A stretch of DNA of 47,394 bases from a virus. The stretch covers positions 1-47,394 of IMG/VR virus record IMGVR_UViG_3300008267_000082; one strand, written 5' to 3'. The position numbers were made by a program, and so were the translations under genes. Below the pieces are notes generated by a model. It saw nothing but the letters and a program-made list of their open reading frames with translations. It searched no databases and was not told the origin of the DNA. Each line of letters opens with the position of its first letter. The first letter of the stretch is position 1. Below are positions 30,991 through 39,238 of this stretch, in pieces.

Positions 30991-32433
30991 ATGCCCTATT
31001 CAATTGATCATAAAAACAAGTGCGTATATAAGAAAAATTCAGATGGAACTCGCGGAGAGAAAGTTGGTTGTACTAAAGGAAGTTTAAAATCTTATGTTGC
31101 AGCTTTACAAATACACGCAGAGTCTAAACAATACATTAAAAAGAAACTTATAAAAGAAATGGACGATCAAAAAAATCCTGAAATAGTTGAACCAATTGAT
31201 GGCGCTATAACTCAAATATATGCTGTTCAAAAACCTTATGCAGGCTGCGAATTAACAAGTCTAGTTCAACCTATAGATCCTCTTTTAGGAATAGGCGCAG
31301 GTCATACTGTAGTTTCAGACCAAGTACACGCACTTTTTGCAGATGAACACACTGCTCAAAAAATAGCTACAGAATTATACGAAGATTATATAGAAAAACA
31401 AGCTGCTTTAGAAGAGAAAAAAGATACAACAGCTAAGAAGATTAAATCGACTGTTGACGCATTAGAGAAAAAAAGAAAAGAGCATATGGATGCAGCTAAA
31501 GAAGATCCTAAAAATGCAAGCAAACATCGTCAAGAAATAGCTGTATTGGCTAATAAGATAGATGATCTAATGACTAAATTAGAAAAAATAGAAAAATCTA
31601 AAAAATCTATTGAGGAAAAATTAGATGAAGGGTTTTTCGATAGATTAAAAGCTAGCATAAAAGGAACAGGAGCTCAAGCTTCTACTACTTTTGGAAATTT
31701 TAAGGCTTTTTTAAAAGGAGATAAAGCTGCAATAAAAGACCCGGTTCTTGCTAAAAACATGGCAGTGTTGCAACAAAAAGCGAAAACACTAGATGCGCAA
31801 CTAGCTGATGTGATGAAGGATATATCAAAATTGTTTCCTAAAGAAACATTAGAAAAAGCTCCTGTAGAATTTAAAAATATATTAAGTAACTATACTACGC
31901 TTTTAGACAAGACTAAAGTAGCTAACAACTCTATATCTACTGGAAATGTAGCGAGCACTACGGCGCCTGCTAAAGTACCACCGCCGCCGCCTCCGCCACC
32001 ACCGCCAAGCGCGTCTAAGAGTGCGCCTCCAAAATCTACAACTGCGCCTCCAAAATCTACAACTGCGCCTGCAAATAAATCTGGAGTAAAAGCAAATCCA
32101 AATAAGCCATTAGTTCCTTCTAAAGATGGAAAAACTACATACTACGGAGGAGTTAAATATAGCATACAAAAAGATGATAAAGGTATGTTTATAAAAACAC
32201 CGAAAGGCGCAATAAGATTAAAAACTCAACAATCTAAAGATGTTATTAAAGAAATAGGAAATACGTCTAATGTTCATCCTTGGGTATTAAGAGCTATGGA
32301 AGAATTGAAAAGCGATTTAGATTTTTATTTGGGAAAAAACAATCAATACGCTGGTTCTAGTATCGATTTTAAATTGCTTAAAAGCAAAATGAATGATTTA
32401 GTTAAAATGATTAATACTTACAATAAACAATAA
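30991..32433 (+). CDS. Head-region protein with N-terminal cysteine motif and polyproline hinge
   Basis: The 480 residues start MPYSIDHKNKCVYKKN and continue to GEKVGCTKGSLKSYVAAL, a short conserved motif found at the start of several marine phage proteins. Then come long charged helices (about 130-215 and 225-315, with coiled-coil character), a run of at least ten prolines (about 330-340), three A-P-P/A-x-x-S/T repeats, and a C-terminal helical domain (about 425-480). Sites such as L-I-K-E near residue 52 and L-D-E near 210 could be cut by gp21. The proline stretch is probably a rigid spacer between domains. No enzyme motif recognised. Confidence 0.55.
   Translation: MPYSIDHKNKCVYKKNSDGTRGEKVGCTKGSLKSYVAALQIHAESKQYIKKKLIKEMDDQKNPEIVEPIDGAITQIYAVQKPYAGCELTSLVQPIDPLLGIGAGHTVVSDQVHALFADEHTAQKIATELYEDYIEKQAALEEKKDTTAKKIKSTVDALEKKRKEHMDAAKEDPKNASKHRQEIAVLANKIDDLMTKLEKIEKSKKSIEEKLDEGFFDRLKASIKGTGAQASTTFGNFKAFLKGDKAAIKDPVLAKNMAVLQQKAKTLDAQLADVMKDISKLFPKETLEKAPVEFKNILSNYTTLLDKTKVANNSISTGNVASTTAPAKVPPPPPPPPPPSASKSAPPKSTTAPPKSTTAPANKSGVKANPNKPLVPSKDGKTTYYGGVKYSIQKDDKGMFIKTPKGAIRLKTQQSKDVIKEIGNTSNVHPWVLRAMEELKSDLDFYLGKNNQYAGSSIDFKLLKSKMNDLVKMINTYNKQ
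32023..32064 (+). repeat. Two 21-base tandem repeats
   Basis: The unit GCGCCTCCAAAATCTACAAC plus T occurs twice in a row (32023-32043 and 32044-32064), followed by a partial third copy. It encodes A-P-P-K-S-T-T after the polyproline run and is a likely site of length variation between relatives. Confidence 0.85.
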
Positions 32434-32441
32434 CACAAAAA

Positions 32442-32804
32442 ATGGAACAATACGTAAAATTTATATCTACCCTATTCGCGAGTAGAACTCAAGCTCACAT
32501 ATTTCATTTGCAAACTAACTCATTCGCTGTACATAAAGCTCTTAATGAATATTATGAAGAGATTGTAGGTCTTACAGACGGTCTAGTAGAAAGTTTTCAA
32601 GGCAGATATGGTATTATTAGAGGATATTCGAGTCCTGCAACGTTTAAAGAAGACGATCAAGTAATAACATATTTTGAAGCTCTTTGTAAATACGTTGAAA
32701 GCACTAGACAGTCTCTACCTCAAGATAGCTATATCCAGAATGAAATCGATAATGTTGTTAACTTGATAGAGTCAACTAAATATAAACTTAAATTTTTGCA
32801 TTAA
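32442..32804 (+). CDS. Small helical protein, possibly ferritin/Dps-like fold
   Basis: The 120 residues are almost entirely helical, with the conserved block FASRTQAHIFHLQTNSFAVH (about 12-31), then LNEYYEEIVGLTDGLVESFQ. The spacing of H and E residues along two helices recalls the four-helix ferritin/Dps fold, but I cannot confirm a metal site. Very similar proteins occur in many marine T4-like phages close to the head genes. It begins eight bases after the upstream stop and is followed at four bases by the next gene. Confidence 0.6.
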   Translation: MEQYVKFISTLFASRTQAHIFHLQTNSFAVHKALNEYYEEIVGLTDGLVESFQGRYGIIRGYSSPATFKEDDQVITYFEALCKYVESTRQSLPQDSYIQNEIDNVVNLIESTKYKLKFLH

Positions 32805-32807
32805 GAT

Positions 32808-33134
32808 ATGCATCACCACGAATTAAACGAAGGCGAATTCTGTCCAATGTGTTTGAAAGAATATATTTTAGAACACATTAATAAATTAGAAGAGGCAGAA
32901 TATAAAGGTAGATCTGTTCCTTTGGGAAAACCAATGGCAGGAGATGTCAAAAAGTTTAAAGTGTATGTAAAAAATAATAAAGGCAACGTAGTTAAAGTAA
33001 ACTTTGGTCAAAAAGGGGTTAGAATAAAAAAGAATAATCCAAAAAGACGCAAAAGTTACAGAGCGAGACACGGATGCGATAAAAATCCTGGTCCTCGTTG
33101 GAAAGCTAACTATTGGTCTTGCAGAAAATGGTAA
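32808..33134 (+). CDS. Conserved phage protein with basic cysteine-tryptophan C-terminus
   Basis: The 108 residues have an N-terminal helix rich in L-x-E (NKLEEAEYKGRS), then a conserved domain: SVPLGKPMAGDVKKFKVYVK, a strand GNVVKVNFG and a C-terminal RARHGCDKNPGPRWKANYWS. I recognise this C-terminal pattern from many marine phages, including cyanophages and pelagiphages, where it is annotated only as hypothetical or structural. The N-terminal CPMC may pair with the C-terminal cysteines in a metal site. If cut after L-E-E (about residue 27), the mature protein would be just the conserved domain, which fits a packaged protein. Confidence 0.65.
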   Translation: MHHHELNEGEFCPMCLKEYILEHINKLEEAEYKGRSVPLGKPMAGDVKKFKVYVKNNKGNVVKVNFGQKGVRIKKNNPKRRKSYRARHGCDKNPGPRWKANYWSCRKW

Positions 33135-33153
33135 AAAATAAAAAAATACAAAT

Positions 33154-33363
33154 ATGAAAGAAAAAATCATGCTTAAATTAATATGCGATCCTTTTATGTT
33201 AGGATTAATATTAGCTTTACAAGCCTCAACATCGACTTCAACAGAACAATTATTAGATGACGCAGCTCAATCAGCGATTAATGATCATCCTGGAAATACG
33301 AATTTGGATCAATTAGTTAATTATGCAGGCGATTTTATTCGTGTGCAATTAGGCATGCAATAA
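33154..33363 (+). CDS. Small hypothetical protein
   Basis: The 69-residue protein has a hydrophobic N-terminal part (MLKLICDPFMLGLILALQA) and a polar rest with many S/T. It could begin at the second ATG (33169). The hydrophobic part is short for a membrane helix. It lies in the run of small internal-protein candidates but has no L-x-E near the start. Function unknown. Confidence 0.5.
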   Translation: MKEKIMLKLICDPFMLGLILALQASTSTSTEQLLDDAAQSAINDHPGNTNLDQLVNYAGDFIRVQLGMQ

Positions 33364-33371
33364 TTTAAAAA

Positions 33372-33668
33372 ATGAAAAATATGTATAGTCTAAAACAGCT
33401 TCTAGAGATAGGAGATTATTCAGCTGCTACAACTACTAGAACAGGTATAGATCCTGAAACAGGAAAAATATCTTGGGACGTATCATATAAGCCAGACTTT
33501 AATAGAATATTTAAAAAACTAGATGAAGTTATTGATAATATAAAGAAAGCAGAAATAGATGAACAAATAAAAGATCCAATTATAGAGCAAAATATAAAAG
33601 CTTTAAAAACGGTGAGAAGATCTTTAGAAAAAAGAGTAATCGAAAAATACCCAGAATTCTTAAAATAA
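33372..33668 (+). CDS. Small hypothetical protein with capsid-targeting-like N-terminus
   Basis: The 98 residues start MKNMYSLKQLLEIGDYS, with L10-L11-E12. If the second Met is used, the glutamate falls at residue 9, as in the protein at 5230-5798. The rest is a charged helical protein with WDVSYKPDFNRIFKKL. It begins eight bases after the preceding stop. Function unknown. Confidence 0.55.
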   Translation: MKNMYSLKQLLEIGDYSAATTTRTGIDPETGKISWDVSYKPDFNRIFKKLDEVIDNIKKAEIDEQIKDPIIEQNIKALKTVRRSLEKRVIEKYPEFLK

Positions 33669-33672
33669 AAAA

Positions 33673-33996
33673 ATGAAGCAATTAATAAATGAAATTTTAA
33701 GATTTCAAAAATTAGCTGGATTAAATAGCCAAGATTTTAAAAAAAATTTAATTTCTATGTTAATTGAAGCAGAAAGAACAAAGAGCGGAGTAAAAGTAAA
33801 ATCTGCTTATTTGACAAAAAACAAATCTGCGATGAAAAGAGAGATAGATAGAGTTAAAAAATTAAAATCGGACGATCCATCAGCATACGAAAAGTGGGAT
33901 GCAGATTATTCAGATAAAAATAAAACCAAAAAATATAAAACAAAAAAATCGGCTGCTACTACAGCATACGAAAAAAGATTTGGAAATAAAAAATGA
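33673..33996 (+). CDS. Small very basic hypothetical protein, probable head-internal
   Basis: The 107-residue, lysine-rich protein starts MKQLINEILRFQKLAG, with I5-N6-E7, and has a second site L-I-E in MLIEAERTKSG (about 31-33), after which the remainder is strongly basic (many K, R, S). A basic protein freed by cleavage would suit DNA binding inside the capsid. Its stop overlaps the next ATG. Confidence 0.55.
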   Translation: MKQLINEILRFQKLAGLNSQDFKKNLISMLIEAERTKSGVKVKSAYLTKNKSAMKREIDRVKKLKSDDPSAYEKWDADYSDKNKTKKYKTKKSAATTAYEKRFGNKK

Positions 33997-34274
33997 TAAG
34001 TCTATTAAAACTATTACTCGAATACGATGATAATGTCGAAAAAGCATTATCTAATAAAGCTAAAGCTACTGGAATATCTAAAACGATATTAAAACAGGTT
34101 TATGAGAAAGGACTAAGCGCATGGAAAGGAGGTCACCGTCCAGGAGTTTCTCAACATCAGTGGGCTATGGGCAGAGTAAACTCTTTCGTAACCGGTAAAG
34201 GCGGATCTAGAAAAGTCGATAAAAAACTTTGGAAAAAAGCATCAAAATCTAAGAAAAAAAATAAGAAAAAATGA
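33993..34274 (+). CDS. Small basic protein with capsid-targeting-like N-terminus and H-R-P-G motif
   Basis: The 93 residues start MISLLKLLLEYDD, with L8-L9-E10. The mature part has ISKTILKQVYEKGLSAWKGG, then HRPGVSQHQWAMGRVNSFV and a run of lysines at the end. The block K-x-V-Y-x-x-G-x-x-A-W-x-x-G-H-R-P-G is widespread in phages (I recall it as a DUF5824-type domain, not checked), where it also occurs inside larger structural or internal proteins. The start overlaps the preceding gene and the end overlaps the next (ATGA), so this is a tightly coupled run. Confidence 0.6.
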   Translation: MISLLKLLLEYDDNVEKALSNKAKATGISKTILKQVYEKGLSAWKGGHRPGVSQHQWAMGRVNSFVTGKGGSRKVDKKLWKKASKSKKKNKKK

Positions 34275-34774
34275 TAAAGCTACAAAATTTATTAAGCGAA
34301 GTATCTTATGAAAAATCAGGGTTGGAAAATCCTAATTTGGCAGATAGAGATAAAGACAAAAAAATATCTTCGTGGGAAAAAAAAGTTGCTAAAAATATAG
34401 AAAAAAATCTAGATGAAGAGGGCGATACCTACAATATAGGTATGAAGAGATATACTACATCTAAACCAACTCTATCTCAAGACATGTGTAATGAATGTGG
34501 AGGAATGATGTACGAAGATATGTGTTTAGAATGCGGATGGGATACTGAAGAAGAGTCGCCGTCATACGATGGAGGATACGAACATGAAGAGAGCGGTCAA
34601 GATCACGAAGTGGGAATGGCGCAAAACTTACTTAAAGATATTGTTAGCAACGCTTCTGAACTAATGAATAAGATAGGAGATGAGGAAATAAATCTACCAG
34701 GTTGGATACAGGATCACATATCTAAAGCTCAAAATTATATTAGTCAAGCAAATGTGGGATACCACGAACTATAA
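34271..34774 (+). CDS. EF-hand-like and zinc-ribbon protein with capsid-targeting-like N-terminus
   Basis: The 167 residues start MIKLQNLLSEVSY, with L8-S9-E10. Residues 25-36 (DRDKDKKISSWE) fit a canonical EF-hand loop, with D25, D27, D29, K31, S33 and E36 in ligand positions. A zinc ribbon follows (C73-N-E-C76 and C85-L-E-C88). The C-terminal half is acidic with a helical end. Calcium binding by a single loop is uncertain, but the ligand pattern is complete. The combination on a possibly packaged protein is unusual. Confidence 0.6.
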   Translation: MIKLQNLLSEVSYEKSGLENPNLADRDKDKKISSWEKKVAKNIEKNLDEEGDTYNIGMKRYTTSKPTLSQDMCNECGGMMYEDMCLECGWDTEEESPSYDGGYEHEESGQDHEVGMAQNLLKDIVSNASELMNKIGDEEINLPGWIQDHISKAQNYISQANVGYHEL

Positions 34775-34780
34775 TAACGA

Positions 34781-36445
34781 ATGGAAAATTTAGAATTATT
34801 AAAAAGACTGCTTCTTCAAGAAGAAGAAAACGATTCAGAAAGAATGGAAACTTCTCCAAAAACTTTTGAAGATGATCCTATGAACTTCATTTTGGATAAG
34901 TATGATAATCTAAAAGAGATAATGTCCGAATTGATGTCAGACGATTTCAAAGAACTACTTACTGGAATCTATATACTCGCGTATAAACCATCTACTTTTA
35001 AAATATTACTTCATAACGGTCAGTTTTTCTTTATGACTTTTATGGGAGAAGCGTATCAAGCAACAGTATCAGGAAAAAATTACTTCTTATTAAATACTGG
35101 AGAAAAACAAAGAGCTATGTTAGCAATCGCTAGATTGCTTAGATGGGGAAGTCCACTTAAAGTCAAAGGGCCAGAAGGAGCAGAACAAGCCGGCGCTGAA
35201 TCAGGAGAAGCTCCTGCAGAAACTCCACCAGCAGAGGGTTCAGAAACTACAGCAGATACAGGAGAAGAAACAAGCACTTTAGAAGAAACAAAAATATCAT
35301 CAGAAACAGTAAATATGAAAAAAACAGATATTCTAAAACTATTATTAGAGATTGATGTCAGTGGACAAGACGCAGAAACTCTAGGCGTTGAATTATGGAA
35401 TATGTCATTAAATAATAAAACAATTCCAAAAGAATATTCTAAATACGAAAGTGTATTTAATGAACTTAAAAAGTATTCCACTAAATATAAAGTAGAAATA
35501 GAGCAATACTCGGGTCAAAGAATAGCAACTACTAAATTTTGGGAAGAAGAAACCGGTAAAACAAAAGATGAACCAAAAACAGATTTAATATCAAAAGATA
35601 GAAAAAAATTAAGATTATCAGCAAAAAAAGGACCCGCTCAATTAATGAGTGGAGTAAAAGCCGAATCTAAAGCTACAGTTTTAGCAGCTGCAAGAACAGT
35701 TGGATTAGATGCACAAATAAAAACTCGTTTAATGAAAGAGATAGGCAAGTTAGCTGATACAACAAAGACTGATAAATTAAATACCGCAGAACTTAGAAAA
35801 ACAGATATAAAAAATATAAAATCGAAAGTAAATATAGAAGCTAAAAAAATATTAGATTCTGCAATTAAAGCAAATGCAACACTACAAAAAGATTTAGATG
35901 ATTTATTTAACAAAAATAAAAATTTTAAAAAAGCATTTGTATATGAAGCAATGACAGGAAGAGAGAAATTTGGCGTTGGATCACCAGCAGAAGCTAATTA
36001 TGTTATAGCTTTTAGTAATGATTTTAATCATGTTAAATTTGAAGATATATCAAATATGTCCTCTCCTATAGTAAGTAAAATTTCAGATAAAACCAAATTA
36101 TCAGTTAGTTTTAAATCAACGTCTCGTAAAAAAGACGGAGAAAAAATAGGTTATAACTTTTTTTCAACGATAAGATTAGGATTAGAAGATTTAGTGGCTA
36201 AACAAGATAAATTAAAAGAAGCTTTAGATAACAATGTTATTATTGAAATTGATATAATGGGAAAAATAAAAGAGTTCCTAATTTATTTACAAGAAAAATT
36301 CAATGGTATCATAGATTATATATCGAAAGGATACGAAAAGTTAAAAGAATTAATGAAAGAGGGATTAGACGCTATATTACAATTTTTAGGATTTGATATA
36401 GATGTTAATTACAATAATGAAATAGATTTCTATAATTCAATATAA
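34781..36445 (+). CDS. Large head-internal candidate with two capsid-targeting-like segments
   Basis: The 554-residue protein starts MENLELLKRLLLQEEEND, with L12-Q13-E14. A first domain (about 20-130) is followed by a linker rich in A, E, P and T (about 133-170). Then at residue 179 comes a second methionine with the same kind of segment, MKKTDILKLLLEIDVSG, with L188-L189-E190. The second half (190-554) is basic and helical, with GREKFGVGSPAEANYVIAFS (about 392-411) and a hydrophobic C-terminal helical part. It looks like two targeted proteins joined in one frame, which gp21 could separate. No catalytic motif recognised. Confidence 0.6.
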   Translation: MENLELLKRLLLQEEENDSERMETSPKTFEDDPMNFILDKYDNLKEIMSELMSDDFKELLTGIYILAYKPSTFKILLHNGQFFFMTFMGEAYQATVSGKNYFLLNTGEKQRAMLAIARLLRWGSPLKVKGPEGAEQAGAESGEAPAETPPAEGSETTADTGEETSTLEETKISSETVNMKKTDILKLLLEIDVSGQDAETLGVELWNMSLNNKTIPKEYSKYESVFNELKKYSTKYKVEIEQYSGQRIATTKFWEEETGKTKDEPKTDLISKDRKKLRLSAKKGPAQLMSGVKAESKATVLAAARTVGLDAQIKTRLMKEIGKLADTTKTDKLNTAELRKTDIKNIKSKVNIEAKKILDSAIKANATLQKDLDDLFNKNKNFKKAFVYEAMTGREKFGVGSPAEANYVIAFSNDFNHVKFEDISNMSSPIVSKISDKTKLSVSFKSTSRKKDGEKIGYNFFSTIRLGLEDLVAKQDKLKEALDNNVIIEIDIMGKIKEFLIYLQEKFNGIIDYISKGYEKLKELMKEGLDAILQFLGFDIDVNYNNEIDFYNSI

Positions 36446-36450
36446 TACAA

Positions 36451-36804
36451 ATGTCATTCGATTTACAAAAATACTTAATAGAAAATAATCTTACTCTAAC
36501 TGGAAAAATAAGACTGTTCGAAGAAGATCAAGAAGAGGCTTCTGAACCTACAGAAGACGATATGAAGAGTACAGATAAAGAAATGAGAGACTTAGATAAA
36601 AATAAAAAAGAACTAGAAAAATTACAAGCAAAAGCAAAAGATATTATTTTTAAGTATACAATAGATACTCCTCAAGGCAGAAAAATAAAAGGCAGTATTT
36701 CTGATTACAATAAAGCAATTGGAGATATTCCTAATAAAATAAAACAGCTAAAAAAGAAAATAGATGCCGTTGAAAATCCAACCTCTTCAGATACAGAAGA
36801 TTAA
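36451..36804 (+). CDS. Small charged protein with capsid-targeting-like N-terminus
   Basis: The 117-residue protein starts MSFDLQKYLIENNLT, with L9-I10-E11, and shares the F-x-L-Q-K-Y-L-x-E-N pattern with the protein at 610. The rest is a highly charged coiled coil (about 36-65 and 90-108). The end of the gene overlaps the next open frame by 41 bases in a different frame. Probably packaged or part of the prohead core. Confidence 0.55.
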   Translation: MSFDLQKYLIENNLTLTGKIRLFEEDQEEASEPTEDDMKSTDKEMRDLDKNKKELEKLQAKAKDIIFKYTIDTPQGRKIKGSISDYNKAIGDIPNKIKQLKKKIDAVENPTSSDTED

Positions 36805-37135
36805 TTATAAACTTATTGCTTATATTATATTAGGCGTAATAGCAGTATATGGTATCATATGGATTGCAACTCGCAAACCACAAATGCCTGCTGATATTAA
36901 AGCAACAATCGATTCGTTAACCAACGTTAATAAACAACTAATAGAACATCAGAAACAAATCGATAGTACTATTCGCGTTTACGAAGCTGAAGTTAAACAG
37001 GTCGATTATCAAATAGATAATATCAAAGAAAAAACTACGATTATCAAAGAATACTATCATGAACAGAGTCAGCAAGTAAATAATTATACTCCTACTGAAT
37101 TAGACTCATTCTTTAAAGCAAGATACAATTACTAA
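36764..37135 (+). CDS. Single-pass membrane protein with coiled coil, candidate inner-membrane spanin
   Basis: The frame opens at the ATG at 36764, 41 bases inside the previous gene, so the start is uncertain and a later one is possible. It encodes one membrane helix (about residues 17-35, with LIAYIILGVIAVYGIIWIA) and then a long polar helix (45-105). The layout is that of Rz-type i-spanins. The following gene encodes a signal-peptide protein, so the two could span the envelope. The end FKARYNY is hydrophobic and aromatic. No lysozyme or holin was found close by. Confidence 0.45.
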   Translation: MPLKIQPLQIQKINYKLIAYIILGVIAVYGIIWIATRKPQMPADIKATIDSLTNVNKQLIEHQKQIDSTIRVYEAEVKQVDYQIDNIKEKTTIIKEYYHEQSQQVNNYTPTELDSFFKARYNY

Positions 37136-37575
37136 TGAAAAAAATATTAATCATAGCATTGATTTTACTATCAGTTATGAGTAAAGCGCAACAAGTACCC
37201 ACATACGATAGTTTAGGTAATGTCTACTATTCAGTAGAAGATACACTTAAGTTGCCATATTCAGTAGCGAAAAAAATCGCTAAAGACCTAATTAGTGGAG
37301 ACAGCGCTAAAGCCGTTCTTGAGTTAACAAAAGAACAGCTAGTTTTAACTGAAAACAAGATAGTATTAAAAGATAGCATAATTGCTGAGCACAATAAAAA
37401 AAGCATTGCATACGAAGAGCGCATAAAGAATGAACAATTGAAATTTGACACACAAGACAAATGGGTTGATCAATTACGCAAGCAAAATAAAAAACTTAAA
37501 GCAAAGCTGTTATTCACTAAAATATCTATGAGCGCTATAATAGGCACGATAGGATATTTGTTTATCACCAAATAA
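37135..37575 (+). CDS. Secreted coiled-coil protein with C-terminal membrane helix, candidate spanin partner
   Basis: The 146-residue protein has a signal peptide of 19 residues (MKKILIIALILLSVMSKAQ) with a cleavage site after S-K-A-Q, the form common in Bacteroidota. A helical stretch with heptads follows (about 60-120), and a C-terminal hydrophobic helix (about 125-143). It starts on the TAATG overlap with the previous gene. The pair could be a lysis or envelope-fusion system. There is no lipobox cysteine, so it is not a classical o-spanin, and two ends in membranes would fit a unimolecular variant. Function is inferred from topology only. Confidence 0.45.
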   Translation: MKKILIIALILLSVMSKAQQVPTYDSLGNVYYSVEDTLKLPYSVAKKIAKDLISGDSAKAVLELTKEQLVLTENKIVLKDSIIAEHNKKSIAYEERIKNEQLKFDTQDKWVDQLRKQNKKLKAKLLFTKISMSAIIGTIGYLFITK

Positions 37576-37606
37576 ATATACAGTTGCATTGACCGAATAA
37601 AATATA

Positions 37607-37615
37607 TATTTATAA
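37607..37615 (+). promoter_or_regulatory. Candidate late promoter motif TATTTATAA
   Basis: It lies 14 bases before the GTG start of the terminase gene at 37630, in a 54-base gap. It probably starts the terminase-portal transcript. Confidence 0.55.
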
Positions 37616-37629
37616 ATTAAAAGCCATTC

Positions 37630-39228
37630 GTGTCTGAGCAATTAAGTATAAAAGAAAAAATAAAAGAAGAGTTCATTAAATGCGCTCAAGATCCTGTGTA
37701 CTTCATGAAGAAGTACTATACGATTCAACACCCGCAAAGAGGACGACAACTATTCGATCTATATCCTTTCCAAGAAAAAGTACTTCGATTATTTCAAAAA
37801 TATCCTGATTCAGTCATCAATAAATCTAGACAATTAGGTATCTCCACTCTAGTATCAGCATATTCGCTATGGTTAATGATTTTCAATAAGGATAAAAATA
37901 TCCTAGTAATTGCAACCAAGCAAGATACTGCGAAAAACATGGTAACTAAAGTACGATTTGCGTACGATAATTTACCGGTTTGGTTAAAAATAGGAACTGG
38001 AGCAACTGAAAATAACAGACTTAGTTTGCGTTTGGCAAACGGATCTCAAATCAAAGCTGTATCTGCTGCTGGTGATTCTGGTCGTTCTGAAGCAGTGTCT
38101 CTACTTGTAATAGATGAAGCTGCGTTTATCGATAATATAGATACTATATACACTGCGGCCAAGATGACTCTTGCTACGGGAGGAGGATGCATAGCACTTT
38201 CTACTCCAAATGGTGTCGGTAATTGGTTTCATAAGACGTACACGTCAGCACAAAAAGGAGATAATAATTTTATACCTATATCTCTGCCTTGGACAGTGCA
38301 TCCTGAGAGAGATCAGTCTTGGAGAGATATGCAAGATGTAGATCTTGGCAAAAGAAACGCTGCTCAAGAATGCGATTGCGACTTTTTAAGTTCGGGTAAT
38401 ACAGTAATAGATCCCGAAGTTCTAACTTGGTACGAAAAGAACATGATATGCGAACCTCAAGAAATGAGAGGTCCAAATAGAGCATACTGGATATGGGAAT
38501 ATCCAGATCCTATGAAGTATTATACAGTAATAGCAGACGTTGCTCGTGGAGACGGATCGGATTATTCGGCATTTCATGTCATAGATATAGAAACTATGAC
38601 TCAAGTTGCTGAATACAAATCTCAAATAGGCACAAGAGATTACGCAAATGTACTTATTGCGGCAGCTACAGAATATAATCAAGCTTTATTAGTTGTAGAA
38701 AATGCAAATATCGGTTGGGACGTAGTACAATCTATTATAGAAAGCGGATACTCAAATATTTATTATAGTCTAAAAACAGAGGGCAATTCTGATTTCAGTA
38801 CGTATTTAAACAAATTTGAAAGATCCGATGGATTGGTTCCAGGTTTTACGATGTCTCAAAGAACTAGACCTTTGGCGCTAGAAAAAATGAGAGAGGTTAT
38901 AGAAACCAAAGTTGCTGTAATAAAATCAGTAAGATTACTTGAAGAACTTAGAGTTTTTGTTTGGAAAAATAACAAACAACAAGCGATGGGGGGATATAAC
39001 GATGATTTAGTAATGAGTTTTTCCATGGCAATGTATCTAAGAGAAACATCACTAAGATATAAAAAAACAGCAGAAAGTTTAACATATAGCGCTTTAAATA
39101 ATTATTCAAAAACAACAGGCGATATGCCTTTATATAACTCAAATAGTCACGTTAATCAAAATTCTTGGACCATGCAGATTAATAATCCTGGAGGCCAAGA
39201 AACTCACGATTTAACGTGGTTAATATAA
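37630..39228 (+). CDS. gp17: Terminase large subunit (gp17)
   Basis: The 532-residue packaging motor starts with GTG. The ATPase domain has the adenine-binding YPFQ (45-48), a Walker A-like SRQLGIST (66-73), Walker B LLVIDEAAF (158-166) and the coupling motif STPNG (191-195). The nuclease domain has IADVARGDGSDYSAFHVID (301-319, with D303 as a metal ligand) and later D residues around GGYNDDLVMS. It cuts and pumps phage DNA into the prohead. Length is a little below that of T4 gp17 (610). No small terminase gene (gp16) is recognisable next to it, and unlike in T4 the sheath and tube genes are not between it and the portal gene. Confidence 0.95.
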   Translation: MSEQLSIKEKIKEEFIKCAQDPVYFMKKYYTIQHPQRGRQLFDLYPFQEKVLRLFQKYPDSVINKSRQLGISTLVSAYSLWLMIFNKDKNILVIATKQDTAKNMVTKVRFAYDNLPVWLKIGTGATENNRLSLRLANGSQIKAVSAAGDSGRSEAVSLLVIDEAAFIDNIDTIYTAAKMTLATGGGCIALSTPNGVGNWFHKTYTSAQKGDNNFIPISLPWTVHPERDQSWRDMQDVDLGKRNAAQECDCDFLSSGNTVIDPEVLTWYEKNMICEPQEMRGPNRAYWIWEYPDPMKYYTVIADVARGDGSDYSAFHVIDIETMTQVAEYKSQIGTRDYANVLIAAATEYNQALLVVENANIGWDVVQSIIESGYSNIYYSLKTEGNSDFSTYLNKFERSDGLVPGFTMSQRTRPLALEKMREVIETKVAVIKSVRLLEELRVFVWKNNKQQAMGGYNDDLVMSFSMAMYLRETSLRYKKTAESLTYSALNNYSKTTGDMPLYNSNSHVNQNSWTMQINNPGGQETHDLTWLI

Positions 39229-39238
39229 TTTTTTTAAT

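Noticed and set aside
32023-32064. CRISPR-like or mobile-element repeats
   Set aside because: The 21-base tandem units are in frame within a protein linker and have no spacers. I found no CRISPR array, transposase or IS ends elsewhere in the window.
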